From an uncultured Microbacteriaceae bacterium (GTDB lineage Bacteria; Actinomycetota; Actinomycetes; Actinomycetales; Microbacteriaceae), in assembly GCA_937872445.1 (NCBI GenBank), contig CALMSL010000141.1, forward strand, positions 1 through 64,000: DNA of 64,000 nt, written 5' to 3'. A program made the position numbers and the translations under genes. Of this stretch, positions 51,694-60,796 are shown one piece after another. The first letter of the stretch is position 1. The number at the start of each line of letters is the position of its first letter. The notes below the pieces were generated by a model. The model was not told the DNA's origin and made no database searches. It saw nothing but the letters and a program-made list of their open reading frames with translations.

Positions 51694-52431
51694 CTATCCG
51701 ATGGCCACGCCAAAGAGTGCCCCAATGGCGTATGTGGCGATCATGGTCGCTGAGCCCATGACCACGTTCCGGAGAATTGCGCGACCGCGCGGCGCGCCAC
51801 CGAGCGCAGCGCTGATCCAACCGGTGAGGAAGAGGCCGATCACAACTGCGATGGCTGCGATCCAAACTCGGTGTCCGCCGACGGGGAGCAAGATCATGAT
51901 GAGTGGGATCAGCGCTCCAACGGCGAACGCAATGAACGATGACACGGCGGCTGCCCACGGGCTTGTGAACTCTTCATGGTCGATTCCGAGTTCGACCTCT
52001 GCGTGAGCGGCGAGAGCGTCCGTCTCGGTAAGCTGCACCGCGACCTGATGTGCGAGGTCATCTGAGAGGCCCCGCTGTCGATAGAGCTCGGTGAGTTCTT
52101 CAAGCTCCTCCTCGGGCATGGTTTCGAGCTCCCACCGTTCTTTTGCGATGAGCGCTTTCTCTGTGTCGCGTTGGGTGCTCACCGAAACATACTCTCCGCC
52201 AGCCATTGAGAACGCCCCGGCAACTACGGCGGCGATACCGGCCGTCGCGATTGCCAGTACGTTGTTTGGTGTAGCGGCAGCGACACCGACGACGACACCC
52301 GCGGTAGAGACGATGCCGTCGTTTGCGCCGAGCACCCCTGCACGTAGCCAGTTCAAACGTTGGCCCACGTTCTGCAGGTGGGCTTCGCCGGGATGCGGCG
52401 TGGTGCTTGAGTCGGATGCCATATTGTTCAT
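51694..52431 (-). CDS. VIT1/CCC1-family iron/manganese transporter
   Basis: 245 residues, five membrane helices. Family marks: RLNWLRAGVLGANDGIVSTAGVVVGVA in helix 1, AGAFSMAGGEYVSVSTQRDTEKA, and the cytoplasmic metal-binding stretch EELEELTELYRQRGLSDDLAHQVAVQL with many Glu. Members move Fe2+ or Mn2+ out of the cytosol. The start overlaps the ATPase stop (ATGA). Confidence 0.9.
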   Translation of the reverse strand: MNNMASDSSTTPHPGEAHLQNVGQRLNWLRAGVLGANDGIVSTAGVVVGVAAATPNNVLAIATAGIAAVVAGAFSMAGGEYVSVSTQRDTEKALIAKERWELETMPEEELEELTELYRQRGLSDDLAHQVAVQLTETDALAAHAEVELGIDHEEFTSPWAAAVSSFIAFAVGALIPLIMILLPVGGHRVWIAAIAVVIGLFLTGWISAALGGAPRGRAILRNVVMGSATMIATYAIGALFGVAIG

Positions 52432-54386
52432 TTCCTGTCTTGGGTCGTGCTGAAGTGAAGTTGTTCCGTCGATGCGACTGGTGATGATCGTGTGATTCGC
52501 TCAGATCGTGGGCCGACTGCACGGAGTGCGCCGAGGATGGCCACCAGGTCAACGACTTCTTGCAGCCACGCGCCGAGGAGTGCTGGGAGGAACCCGAAGG
52601 CGGCGATGAGCATGAGGCCGACGCTGATGATGATGCCGAGCCAGATGCTTTGCAGTGCGATCCGCACGGTGTCCTTGCCGATGCTCACCGCGCGCGGCAG
52701 GGCCGAGAGCGTGTCGTAGCGGTTCACGATGTCCGCAGACTCCGATGCTGCGGTTGCACCGCGCGCCCCCATTGCGAAGCCAATATCCGCAGCAGCGAGC
52801 ACCGGGGCATCGTTGAGGCCGTCACCGACCATGATGAGCGGGCGGGGCTGCACGCTACTGACAATGCGAACTTTGTCGCCGGGGCGGCACTCCGCGTGCA
52901 CCTCGCTGATTCCAAGGCGCCGCGCGATGGGTTCGGCGGTGGCTGCAACGTCTCCGGTGACCATGAGCGTACGCTCGATACCGAGTGCGCTCAGCTGACG
53001 GAGAGCCTGGGCTGCTTCTTCGCGCACTTGGTCGCGCATGACGATGGCTCCGGCGAAACGGCCATCGACTGAGACGTAGATTGCGAGTTCCCCTGGAGCA
53101 AGGTCTGCCAGCACGAGGTCCGGCGCGGAGTGGCGCACCCAGGAGGGCTTGCCGACACGAACCGTCACTGCCTCAGGTGCGTCAGGAGTGCGGAACACAG
53201 CCGCGACTCCGTTTGTCGCGATCTCCTCGGCATGTTCGGCTTCGACGAGCGACAAGCCGTGCTGTTTCGCGGCCTGCACGACGGAGTCCGCAAGCACGTG
53301 AGAGGAGTACACCTCCGCTGAGGCTGCGAAACGCAGCAGCTCGTCTTCGCTGGCGCGGTCGGCGGGCAGAAGGCGTTCGAGCACTGGCTTGCCGGTAGTG
53401 ATGGTGCCGGTCTTATCGAATGCCGCCGAGCGGGCTCGTGAAAGCTGTTCGAGGGTGCCGCCGCCCTTGACGATCAGCCCGAACCTCGCGGCACGGCTCA
53501 TGCCACCGAGAAACGCGACCGGCGCGGCGATCAGCAGCGGGCATGGGGTCGCCACCACCAGCACCTCGGCAAACCGGACAGCCTCTCCACTGACCGCCCA
53601 CGCGATCCCGGCGATCACGAGCGCGAGCACTGTGAACGGCACCGCGTACCGATCTGCGAGCCGCACGACTTTGGCTTTGCTCCCCGCGGCTTGTTCGACG
53701 AGCCGAACAATCTGCTGATACTCGCTCTCGGCGGCCGGAGCCGCAGCTCGCATGGTGACTGCGGCTTGTCCATTCACCGCACCGCTCGACACTTTCTCTC
53801 CCGCGTCACGCTCAACGGGCAGACTTTCACCGGTCAATGACGACTCATCGAACACGGCGTGCTCGGAGACGAGGATCGAGTCCACAGGCACGAGTGCACC
53901 CGGCCGCACCAACAACAGATCACCCACCTCGACTTCTTCGACCGGTATGTCCTCGGTCGTGACCTCGGCAGTATGCCCGTGCATGTCCGCGCCGGGTGCG
54001 CTTGGGGCGAGGATGCGCGTGGCCTGCTGGGGTGCCTTACGCAGCAGCGCGGTCAGTTCCCGCTTCGAACGGTTCTCAGCGTAATCTTCGAGGGCCGCCC
54101 CGCCGGTGAGCATCAGCACCACCACGAGCGCCGCCCACGGCTCCCCAACGAGCACTGCAGCGGTGATTGCCGTCACCGCAAGAATGTCGAGCCCGGCGTG
54201 CCCTCGGATGAGCTGCCGGATCATCCCGACCGCCTCCCACCCGGCAATCACGAGCGCATACGCACCCACAATCCAGCTGGCCGACTCAATGGCCGGAGTC
54301 GCTAAAAGAACCAACCCGATCATAGCCACCAACAGTGTTGCGATCACGAGTGGATATGCCCTGACCAGAGATGAAAAACGGCTCAT
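52428..54386 (-). CDS. P1B-type heavy-metal ATPase with TPCP motif
   Basis: 652 residues without an N-terminal metal-binding domain. It has DESSLTGES (actuator), VVATPCPLLIA (membrane metal site), FDKTGTITTGKP (phosphorylated Asp), MVGDGLNDAPVLAAADIGFAMG, and SSHVLA in place of the usual SEHPLA. TPCP, rather than CPC or SPC, is the motif reported for the P1B-5 branch linked to Ni/Fe, but the C-terminal hemerythrin domain of that branch is absent. With the VIT1-like neighbour this favours iron, nickel or manganese export. Confidence 0.88.
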   Translation of the reverse strand: MSRFSSLVRAYPLVIATLLVAMIGLVLLATPAIESASWIVGAYALVIAGWEAVGMIRQLIRGHAGLDILAVTAITAAVLVGEPWAALVVVLMLTGGAALEDYAENRSKRELTALLRKAPQQATRILAPSAPGADMHGHTAEVTTEDIPVEEVEVGDLLLVRPGALVPVDSILVSEHAVFDESSLTGESLPVERDAGEKVSSGAVNGQAAVTMRAAAPAAESEYQQIVRLVEQAAGSKAKVVRLADRYAVPFTVLALVIAGIAWAVSGEAVRFAEVLVVATPCPLLIAAPVAFLGGMSRAARFGLIVKGGGTLEQLSRARSAAFDKTGTITTGKPVLERLLPADRASEDELLRFAASAEVYSSHVLADSVVQAAKQHGLSLVEAEHAEEIATNGVAAVFRTPDAPEAVTVRVGKPSWVRHSAPDLVLADLAPGELAIYVSVDGRFAGAIVMRDQVREEAAQALRQLSALGIERTLMVTGDVAATAEPIARRLGISEVHAECRPGDKVRIVSSVQPRPLIMVGDGLNDAPVLAAADIGFAMGARGATAASESADIVNRYDTLSALPRAVSIGKDTVRIALQSIWLGIIISVGLMLIAAFGFLPALLGAWLQEVVDLVAILGALRAVGPRSERITRSSPVASTEQLHFSTTQDRK

Positions 54387-54458
54387 GCTTCAATCCTCCC
54401 AGGCGGGCACGCTTCTCGCATTGTAGGCCAGCCTCGCCTGAGTATCCGCGTAGCGCGT

Positions 54459-55673
54459 TCAGAGCAGCAATGCCCCGGCTCCTGCGGCCCCGAGCACTAC
54501 CGCCCATGCCGGTGTTTTCCAGGACGTGAGTGCGACAAACGCGAGTGCCGCGACGACGAGTGATGCGGCGTTCGTGACACCCGCGGTGAATACGGGGTCG
54601 TACAGCGCGGCGGCGAGCAGCCCGACGACTCCGGAGTTCACGCCCGTCAGCACACGCTGCACTCTCGGCGCACGACGCAACCGCTCCCAGAAGGGCAGCA
54701 CCCCCATCACGAGCAGCGCAGACGGCAGAAAGATCGCGAGCAGCGCAATGGATGCGCCGAGCAGCCCACTCGGGCCGCCCGTGGTGACCGCTCCGAGAAA
54801 CGCGGCGAAGGTGAACAGCGGCCCTGGCACCGCCTGCGCGGCACCATACCCCGCGAGGAACGCACCCGGCTCCACCAGTCCAGTCTGCACTGTCTCAGCC
54901 TGCAAAAGCGGGAGCACGACATGCCCGCCGCCGAACACGAACGACCCCGCACGATAGAAGGTGTCAATCAGGCCTACCGTGGCGTTGCCGGTGAACACAG
55001 CAAAAATCGGCAACCCTGCGAGCAGCATGACGAACACAGCCAGGCTCAACCATCCGACTGCGGGCCGCAGGCGCACCCGGAAACGCGGTTCATCGTTCTC
55101 GGTCGTGCTCGGGGATCGACAGACGAAGAACCCCGCGATCCCGGCCAAGGCCATCGCGCCGAACATCGTCAGCGGGCCGGGTACGAGCAGCACGACAGTG
55201 AGCACCCCGACAGCAATCGTCGCTCGTCGCGCATCAGGCGTGAGTGACTTTGCCATCCCGAGCACAGCATGACCCACGACCGCGACCGCCGCAGCCTTCA
55301 GGCCCAGCACCCATCCAGCCTGCGATACGTCGCCAAGGGTCGATACGCCGAGCGCGAACCCGAACAGCAATACCGCAGATGGCAGTGTGAACCCGAGCCA
55401 TGCCGAGCCAAGACCGAGTATTCCAGCTCTCTGCAAACCGATCGCCATGCCGACCTGGCTTGATGCCGGGCCGGGAAGAAACTGGCACAATGCGACAAGA
55501 TCCGCATACGCGCGATCACCCAGCCATCTGCGTCGCTCGACGAACTCTGCTCGAAAATATCCAAGATGAGCGACCGGGCCACCGAACGACGTGCACCCTA
55601 ACCTCAAGAACACCAGAAGGACCAGCAATGGCGCGCCAAAGTCGGTTCGACGGCCACCTTCTGCGGATAACAT
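54459..55673 (-). CDS. chrA: chromate transporter, long-chain ChrA type
   Basis: 404 residues, two homologous halves of about 190, as in long ChrA. First half FLRLGCTSFGGPVAHLGYFRAEFVERRRWLGDRAYADLVALCQFLPGPASSQVGMAIG; second half YRAGSFVFGGGHVVLPLLQAETV...FLAGYGAAQAVPGPLFTFAAFLG. It expels chromate by a proton-linked mechanism. No chrB regulator is nearby. Confidence 0.92.
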   Translation of the reverse strand: MLSAEGGRRTDFGAPLLVLLVFLRLGCTSFGGPVAHLGYFRAEFVERRRWLGDRAYADLVALCQFLPGPASSQVGMAIGLQRAGILGLGSAWLGFTLPSAVLLFGFALGVSTLGDVSQAGWVLGLKAAAVAVVGHAVLGMAKSLTPDARRATIAVGVLTVVLLVPGPLTMFGAMALAGIAGFFVCRSPSTTENDEPRFRVRLRPAVGWLSLAVFVMLLAGLPIFAVFTGNATVGLIDTFYRAGSFVFGGGHVVLPLLQAETVQTGLVEPGAFLAGYGAAQAVPGPLFTFAAFLGAVTTGGPSGLLGASIALLAIFLPSALLVMGVLPFWERLRRAPRVQRVLTGVNSGVVGLLAAALYDPVFTAGVTNAASLVVAALAFVALTSWKTPAWAVVLGAAGAGALLL

Positions 55674-55875
55674 TTCTTACTCAGAATGGGGCACCATCCG
55701 GGACTGGCGCTACTCGCCGCGCTGCATTCACGCAGTGTTCACTCGCGGCTCAGAAGCCGTCACCGACTTACGCGAACCTTCCGTGTCGCACAGTGCGATT
55801 CTAAGATCGCTCTGCTGACTTCTGAATGAACGTATGCTACCGTGGTAGATAGATAGAGTTTCTAGTTTAGAAACA
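55674..55875. promoter_or_regulatory. candidate oriT and divergent promoter region
   Basis: 202 bases between chrA and the relaxase, the usual place for a nic site. It holds several exact inverted repeats: TCGCAC-A-GTGCGA (55786-55798), CTACC-GT-GGTAG (55837-55848) and GTTTCTA-N3-TAGAAAC (55858-55874). No nic consensus can be named by eye. Confidence 0.4.
55858..55874. promoter_or_regulatory. palindromic operator next to the relaxase start
   Basis: GTTTCTA-GTT-TAGAAAC, a perfect 7-bp inverted repeat ending 16 bases before the relaxase ATG. It differs from the palindrome at the XRE gene (TTGAC-GA-GTCAA), so a different regulator, perhaps the relaxase itself, may bind it. Confidence 0.45.
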
Positions 55876-55890
55876 TTGGTGGTGAGAGCG

Positions 55891-58800
55891 ATGCAGGGCG
55901 GCGTGATCTTGCTCCGGGGCACCGGGGCTGATGCGCTGCGCTATGTCGAGGCCGACCGCTCGCGTGCTGACGACTACTACCTGTCTGACAGCACCGGGGT
56001 TCAGTACGCGGTGCTCGACGCTTCGGGCGAGGCCGTGAGTAGTCGGGTGCTGACCGCTGACGAGTATGCGGGATGGGTGGACTGGATCAATCCCGATACC
56101 GGCGAGCAGATGGGAAGGCCTCGCCTCGCGGGGTTGGATCGGCAGGGGTCGCCCCGGTTCGCGGAAATGGTCATCAACACCCCAAAGAGCCTGTCCGTCG
56201 CTGCCGCCTTGCATCCCGAGGTATCCAAGGCGCTGGACGCAGCACAGCAGGACGCCCTGGCGGAGATTCAGCGGTGGCTCGCCCAGTACTCCGTGACTCG
56301 TGTCGGCCCGCGCGGCAAGCAGGAGGTCGTACCTATTGAGCACATGCAGGTGGTCGGCATCACGCACCGGACGAGCCGGGCCGGTGATCCTCACCGGCAT
56401 ATCCACATGCAGATCGGCGCCCGTGTCTGGGCGGCGGGCAAGTGGCGGGCGCTCGACACGGCGGCGACGTTCCGGCAGCAAGGCGCGATCCGCGCCCTCG
56501 GTACTGCCGTGATCGCCGCCAGCCCCGAACTCGCGGAAGTGCTCGACCGTCACGGCCTCCTCCTCGACCCGGTGACTGGCGAAGTCACCGAACTCGAACC
56601 GTTCAACGCGCTCATGTCGAAGCGCGGCGAGCAGGTGCGGAAGAACCTGGAACGGCTCGAAGCCGAGTGGGAGACGGCGCATCCGGGCGAGACGATGGGG
56701 CCGGTCGTCTCATCTCGGCTGACAGCGCAGGCGTGGGCGTATGAGCGCCCCGCGAAGAAGCCCACGACCTTGCGGGAAGAGGAAGCCTGGCTGACCGAGC
56801 TCCGCGAGGTCGGCTACGACCCCGAACACCTGGCCCGCATGCCGGCGCGTGTGCCGGTATCACCGGATGAGGTCTCGGTGCAGCGGATCGCATCGCGTGC
56901 GCTGGATCGTTGCGCCGCAGCAGAGTCGGCATGGACTCGCCACACCGTGCAGGAACACGCCACCCGCATCATCACCGAGGCGGGCGTGCGTGCCACCCCG
57001 CAGGAGTTGCGCGAACTGGTGACCGTTGCAACGACGCTCGCGCTCGAGGATTGCTTCTCGATCCTGCCGCCTGACACCGCTACCCCGGAGCACGTCGCGC
57101 ACCTCACGAGTTTGCGGGTGGTGCAGGTAGAGACGGAACTGCGCGACCTCATCACCGCCCGAACACCCGACCGCGAGCCGAAACACGGCGACGTGCGCGA
57201 GCACGCGGCCTCACTCGGGCAGCAGCTTGACCCTGGCCAGCTCGTCGCGGCCGCAGCGGTCGCCTCGACTGATCCGTTGGTGATCGTGGAGGGCGCCGCA
57301 GGCGCGGGCAAGACCACGATGCTCGCCACCGCGATCCGCGCCGCTGAGCAGCGCGGCGGCAGGGTGCGGGTGGTTGCGCCGACCAAGCGTGCCGCCGAGG
57401 TCGCGCACCAAGAACTTGGCGTGCCCGCCGAAAGCGTCGCCGCCCTCGTCTACGCGTACGGATGGCGCTGGAACCAGGACGGCGTATGGACACGCCTCGC
57501 CCCAGGCGACACCGATCCGATGACTGGCGGAACCTACACCGGCCCACCCCGAGACGCGCAGTTGCGCCGTGGCGAGCGGATCGTCGTGGACGAGGCCGGG
57601 ATGCTCGACCAAGACACCGCACTCGCCCTGTTCACCGTCACAGCCGAGACGGGCGCAACCCTCGCGCTCGTCGGCGACCGCGCGCAACTGCCCGCAGTCG
57701 GCAGGGGCGGCGTGCTCGACATGGCCGCACAACTCAGGGGCCGCACGTTCGACATGGATGAGGTACACCGCTTCACCAACCCCGCCTACGCCGAGGTCAC
57801 CGTGCAGATGCGCGACCGTCGCAACCCCGGCGAGGTGTTCGACCGGCTGCGCAAGCTCGGGCTGATCCGGCTCCACACCGATGCCGACGAACTGCGCGAA
57901 GACCTCGCCACCAGCAGACACGACGGCGACGCCGTCACCGTCGCATCGAATGACGAGGCGGCCCGGCTGAATGATCGCATCCGAGACGAACGCACCCGCG
58001 CGGGCATCGTCGACGACACCACCACGACCACCGGCAGCGACAGCCTCAGCATCGGGCGCGGTGATCTGATCCAGACCCGGCAGAACCGCGCCGACCTGGG
58101 CGTGGCGAACCGGCAACCGTGGATCGTCCAACGAGTCGAGCAGGATGGGTCGCTCTGGGTGCGTGACGCGCACAGCGACCGCAAACGCGAACACTCAATC
58201 CGCCTGCCCGCCGAGTATGTGCGCGAGCACACCCACCTCTCCTATGCCGCGACCGCCTATGGGGTGCAGGGCGTTACCGTGCCCGCCTCACACACCGTCC
58301 TCACCGAGCAGATGGGCGGCGCGACCGTCTATGTTGGCATGACCCGCGGCCGAAACGAGAACACCCTGCACGTCGTCGCGGAAAGCATGGCCGACGCCCG
58401 AGCGCAGTTCATCGAGGCGATCGAACGCGACCGCGCAGACCGAGGACTCGCCGACGCGACCGAACGCGCGGCCGAAGCGGTGCGCGGCCTCGTCGCTGAC
58501 GGCCCGGTGAAGCTCGTCAACGACGAGGTTGTCCGACTCCTGCGTGACGCTGAGCGCGCCGAGCGAACGGCCGAGAAGTGGGAGCAGATCGCGGAGCGGC
58601 TCGACCAGCAGCAGGCCAACCACCAGGCGGAGGACGAGCAAAGCGCCGAGATGATCCGCGCCGCCGAGACTCACACAGCCCAAGCCCGCGCCGAGGTCGT
58701 CGCGGAGTTGGTGCCGCAGGCCGTCGAGGACGGCGAAACCTACCTCACAGCCGTCACCGCCGAGAGCACCACATCGGAACGGCTCGCCACGTCGGGCAGG

Positions 58801-59349
58801 TTCGGACGACGCCGAGCGCGACAGGAGTACCAGGCCGCGACCGAGCGCACCCACACGGCACGCGAGCAGGTGCGCGACGCCTGGGGTGTACTACCGCGCC
58901 ACGGTGACGGCCTCACCGAGTGGGCCACCACCGCTGCCGAGCGGCGTGCCGAGAACGACCCGCGAGTGATCGACGCTGACCGCCGCCTCGCGGATGCGCA
59001 GTCTGGGCGGGCGGCGCTCAAAGACCAGCACAACCGCGAACGCCTCACGCTGCTCGCGCGAGAGTTGGGGGTCGAACGGGTGCGTCGTGACCCGATACGA
59101 GCACGGTTCATCCGCCCCGACCGCGAAGCCCGCAACGTGCACGCACAGGCGGCGGTGGCGCGGCGCGATGCCGAGGAATTGCGCGCCCTGCCGCCCGAGC
59201 AAGCCGCCGCACTGGTCGAAGTGAAGCGTGCAGCGGCAGAGCAGGTCCGGCAGCTTGCCGCTGACCGCGCGCGGCGACTGCGCGGCACGGTCGAGCAGAA
59301 CCACCCGAGCACAGAGCCACGGCGTGACGGCCCGAGCCTGGGCTTATAG
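55891..59349 (+). CDS. MobF-family relaxase/helicase (TrwC/TraI-like)
   Basis: 1152 residues from ATG (MQGGVILLRGTGADALRYVEAD); GTG and TTG codons just upstream are alternatives. The relaxase part (1-300) has a tyrosine pair in RADDYYL, and the metal-binding His triad HRHIH near residue 168. The helicase part has Walker A GAAGAGKTT near 467, Walker B VVDEAGMLD near 565 and the late motifs HLSYAATAYGVQGVT and VYVGMTRGRNENTLH. A long charged helical C-terminus follows. It nicks oriT and unwinds DNA for conjugative transfer. It converges on the Fic gene. Confidence 0.93.
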   Translation: MQGGVILLRGTGADALRYVEADRSRADDYYLSDSTGVQYAVLDASGEAVSSRVLTADEYAGWVDWINPDTGEQMGRPRLAGLDRQGSPRFAEMVINTPKSLSVAAALHPEVSKALDAAQQDALAEIQRWLAQYSVTRVGPRGKQEVVPIEHMQVVGITHRTSRAGDPHRHIHMQIGARVWAAGKWRALDTAATFRQQGAIRALGTAVIAASPELAEVLDRHGLLLDPVTGEVTELEPFNALMSKRGEQVRKNLERLEAEWETAHPGETMGPVVSSRLTAQAWAYERPAKKPTTLREEEAWLTELREVGYDPEHLARMPARVPVSPDEVSVQRIASRALDRCAAAESAWTRHTVQEHATRIITEAGVRATPQELRELVTVATTLALEDCFSILPPDTATPEHVAHLTSLRVVQVETELRDLITARTPDREPKHGDVREHAASLGQQLDPGQLVAAAAVASTDPLVIVEGAAGAGKTTMLATAIRAAEQRGGRVRVVAPTKRAAEVAHQELGVPAESVAALVYAYGWRWNQDGVWTRLAPGDTDPMTGGTYTGPPRDAQLRRGERIVVDEAGMLDQDTALALFTVTAETGATLALVGDRAQLPAVGRGGVLDMAAQLRGRTFDMDEVHRFTNPAYAEVTVQMRDRRNPGEVFDRLRKLGLIRLHTDADELREDLATSRHDGDAVTVASNDEAARLNDRIRDERTRAGIVDDTTTTTGSDSLSIGRGDLIQTRQNRADLGVANRQPWIVQRVEQDGSLWVRDAHSDRKREHSIRLPAEYVREHTHLSYAATAYGVQGVTVPASHTVLTEQMGGATVYVGMTRGRNENTLHVVAESMADARAQFIEAIERDRADRGLADATERAAEAVRGLVADGPVKLVNDEVVRLLRDAERAERTAEKWEQIAERLDQQQANHQAEDEQSAEMIRAAETHTAQARAEVVAELVPQAVEDGETYLTAVTAESTTSERLATSGRFGRRRARQEYQAATERTHTAREQVRDAWGVLPRHGDGLTEWATTAAERRAENDPRVIDADRRLADAQSGRAALKDQHNRERLTLLARELGVERVRRDPIRARFIRPDREARNVHAQAAVARRDAEELRALPPEQAAALVEVKRAAAEQVRQLAADRARRLRGTVEQNHPSTEPRRDGPSLGL

Positions 59350-59364
59350 GCCGAGCGAGGGGCC
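59329..59364. terminator. imperfect palindrome shared by two convergent gene ends
   Basis: GGCCC...AGC..GGGC-TTATA-GGCC..GC..GGGGCC spans both stop codons. Read from either strand it encodes Gly-Pro-Ser-Leu-Gly-Leu-stop, so relaxase and Fic proteins end in the same six residues. It probably acts as a two-way terminator. Confidence 0.6.
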
Positions 59365-60129
59365 GCTGCGCGGATCACAGGGCGACGCGCCACCGAACGC
59401 CTCAGGCGGCTGGAGGTTCCAGCGGCGCTGCCGGGCGGCGTCGAGCGCGCGATCCAACGTCTCCGGGTCGCGCACCGACCGGCGAGTGGTGAAGCCCTGT
59501 GCGTGCCCGTCCAGGCTCGCCGTGAGCCGGTCGGAGCGTGCGGCGTCTTCGACGGTGACGAGGTTCGGGCGGATCAGCGCGTCAAGCCCGGAGTGATCTT
59601 CCACGATGGCGAGGGTGCGGGCATGGGCGAACACGTCGCCGGGGATCTGCGACCAGTCGATCACCCACCCGGCATCGCGGGCGAGCTGGTTGAAGAAGAC
59701 ATGCTGACTGCGCGTGTTCACGTCACGGAACGGATGGATCGCCGTCGTCTCACCCCACACCCACGCCAGCCCATCCGAGAACGCATCCACGTCCAGGTCG
59801 CGCAGGTAGTCGCGCTGGGCGAGCGCACCAAACACGCGCTCCGTCTCGGGAACGATGAACTGCGGGCGGCAATGCGCAATGCCGGTGCCGCCGGGATGGG
59901 TGTCGGTGGCGCGAATCTCGCCACCCCAGGAGTACATATCTTGCGTCAGGTAGGCGTGGATCGCTTGCAAGTGCGGCAGATCGTAGCCACCAGCGACGGG
60001 GTGCTCGCGTAGCGCACCCATGCGGGCACCGATGAAGTCGGCCTCAGCATCTTTCCAGTCGTCGTAGTCGGTGATGCCGAACGTGTTGACCAGAACATCG
60101 CTGCCCGGATAGGTGTACCGATCAGGCAT
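59344..60129 (-). CDS. Fic-domain toxin (AMP-transferase type)
   Basis: 261 residues. The Fic core is complete except for one residue: IHPFRDVNTRSQHVFFNQLA, with catalytic His132, Mg-binding Asp136 and Asn138, and Arg140. The usual Gly of HPFx(D/E)GN is Val137. The upstream flap and QDMYSWGGEIRA region are normal. No inhibitory helix is in this protein; it is supplied by the neighbour upstream, which is the class I layout (VbhT/VbhA). Fic toxins modify GTPases, gyrase or topoisomerase IV with AMP. 16 bases separate the two genes. Confidence 0.88.
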   Translation of the reverse strand: MPDRYTYPGSDVLVNTFGITDYDDWKDAEADFIGARMGALREHPVAGGYDLPHLQAIHAYLTQDMYSWGGEIRATDTHPGGTGIAHCRPQFIVPETERVFGALAQRDYLRDLDVDAFSDGLAWVWGETTAIHPFRDVNTRSQHVFFNQLARDAGWVIDWSQIPGDVFAHARTLAIVEDHSGLDALIRPNLVTVEDAARSDRLTASLDGHAQGFTTRRSVRDPETLDRALDAARQRRWNLQPPEAFGGASPCDPRSGPSLGL

Positions 60130-60145
60130 CGCGACGCCGAGCGGT

Positions 60146-60352
60146 TCAGGCGGTGCGAGCGGCCAGGCGTGCGCGGGTACGGGCGGCGATCACTTCGACA
60201 GCCTCGTCCACGGTGATCTCGCCGCGCACCTGGCGGGCCAGAAGCTCCAGCCCCTCGGGGGTCATCTGCTCACCGGCGGTCTGCTGCCCGGCCTGCACCT
60301 CAGTGAGCACGCGCTGAACGTGCGCCTCGGATACGCGAGTCTTCGTCGCCAT
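60146..60352 (-). CDS. VbhA-like antitoxin of the Fic toxin
   Basis: 68 residues. The helical pattern with EG at 33-34 and VRGEITVDEAVEVIAARTRA downstream matches the VbhA fold. The inhibitory motif is (S/T)xxxE(G/N): Glu33 is there, but the Ser/Thr place is Gln29 (QMTPEG). Glu33 would block the ATP gamma-phosphate in the Fic pocket. It precedes and is co-transcribed with the toxin, as expected. Confidence 0.75.
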   Translation of the reverse strand: MATKTRVSEAHVQRVLTEVQAGQQTAGEQMTPEGLELLARQVRGEITVDEAVEVIAARTRARLAARTA

Positions 60353-60461
60353 AATGGGGTGCCTCCTTGTGGTCGGCTTCGTGAGTTCAGTCTACGCGGC
60401 ACGTCCGACAAAGCGCCGGACGACCAGCACGGGAGTGCCGAATCGGCACCACCAGCCCTGT

Positions 60462-60701
60462 TCACCGCGCGGGGGTGCCGGGAACCGTGGAGTGTGCGTC
60501 GTCGCCGTCGAAGATGCGCAGGAACTTCTCTCGTGGAATCACGACCCGCCTGCCGAGCTTCACGGACGGGATCGACCCGTTCTCGATGCTCGCCGTGATC
60601 GTGCGGGGATCGACCCCGAGCGCCGCCGCAGCCTCCGCCCGTGTAATGACCGCGTTACGGGAGGCCCGTAAGTCGTCCAATGTCACCAATATGTCTCTCA
60701 T
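60462..60701 (-). CDS. excisionase-like helix-turn-helix protein
   Basis: 79 residues. AVITRAEAAAALGVDPRTITASIENGSIPSVKLGRRVVIPREKFLRIF is the MerR/Xis-like winged-helix found in excisionases of actinobacterial elements. It likely controls the direction of recombination with the integrase at 61389. Divergent from the XRE gene. Confidence 0.78.
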   Translation of the reverse strand: MRDILVTLDDLRASRNAVITRAEAAAALGVDPRTITASIENGSIPSVKLGRRVVIPREKFLRIFDGDDAHSTVPGTPAR

Positions 60702-60761
60702 CGCCCTGCCTGCCGTCCCTAATCAAGAGTCCTGAGTTCCCAATAAAGTACAGTATGGTGC

Positions 60762-60790
60762 TTGACGAGTCAAGAGCGGGCATGTACGTT
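60762..60790 (+). promoter_or_regulatory. leaderless promoter with operator for the XRE regulator
   Basis: TTGACG (60762-60767), a 17-base spacer and TACGTT (60785-60790) put the transcript start at or next to the ATG at 60797, which has no ribosome binding site. The -35 lies in the palindrome TTGAC-GA-GTCAA (60762-60773), suggesting autorepression. Confidence 0.55.
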
Positions 60791-60796
60791 CCTAGT

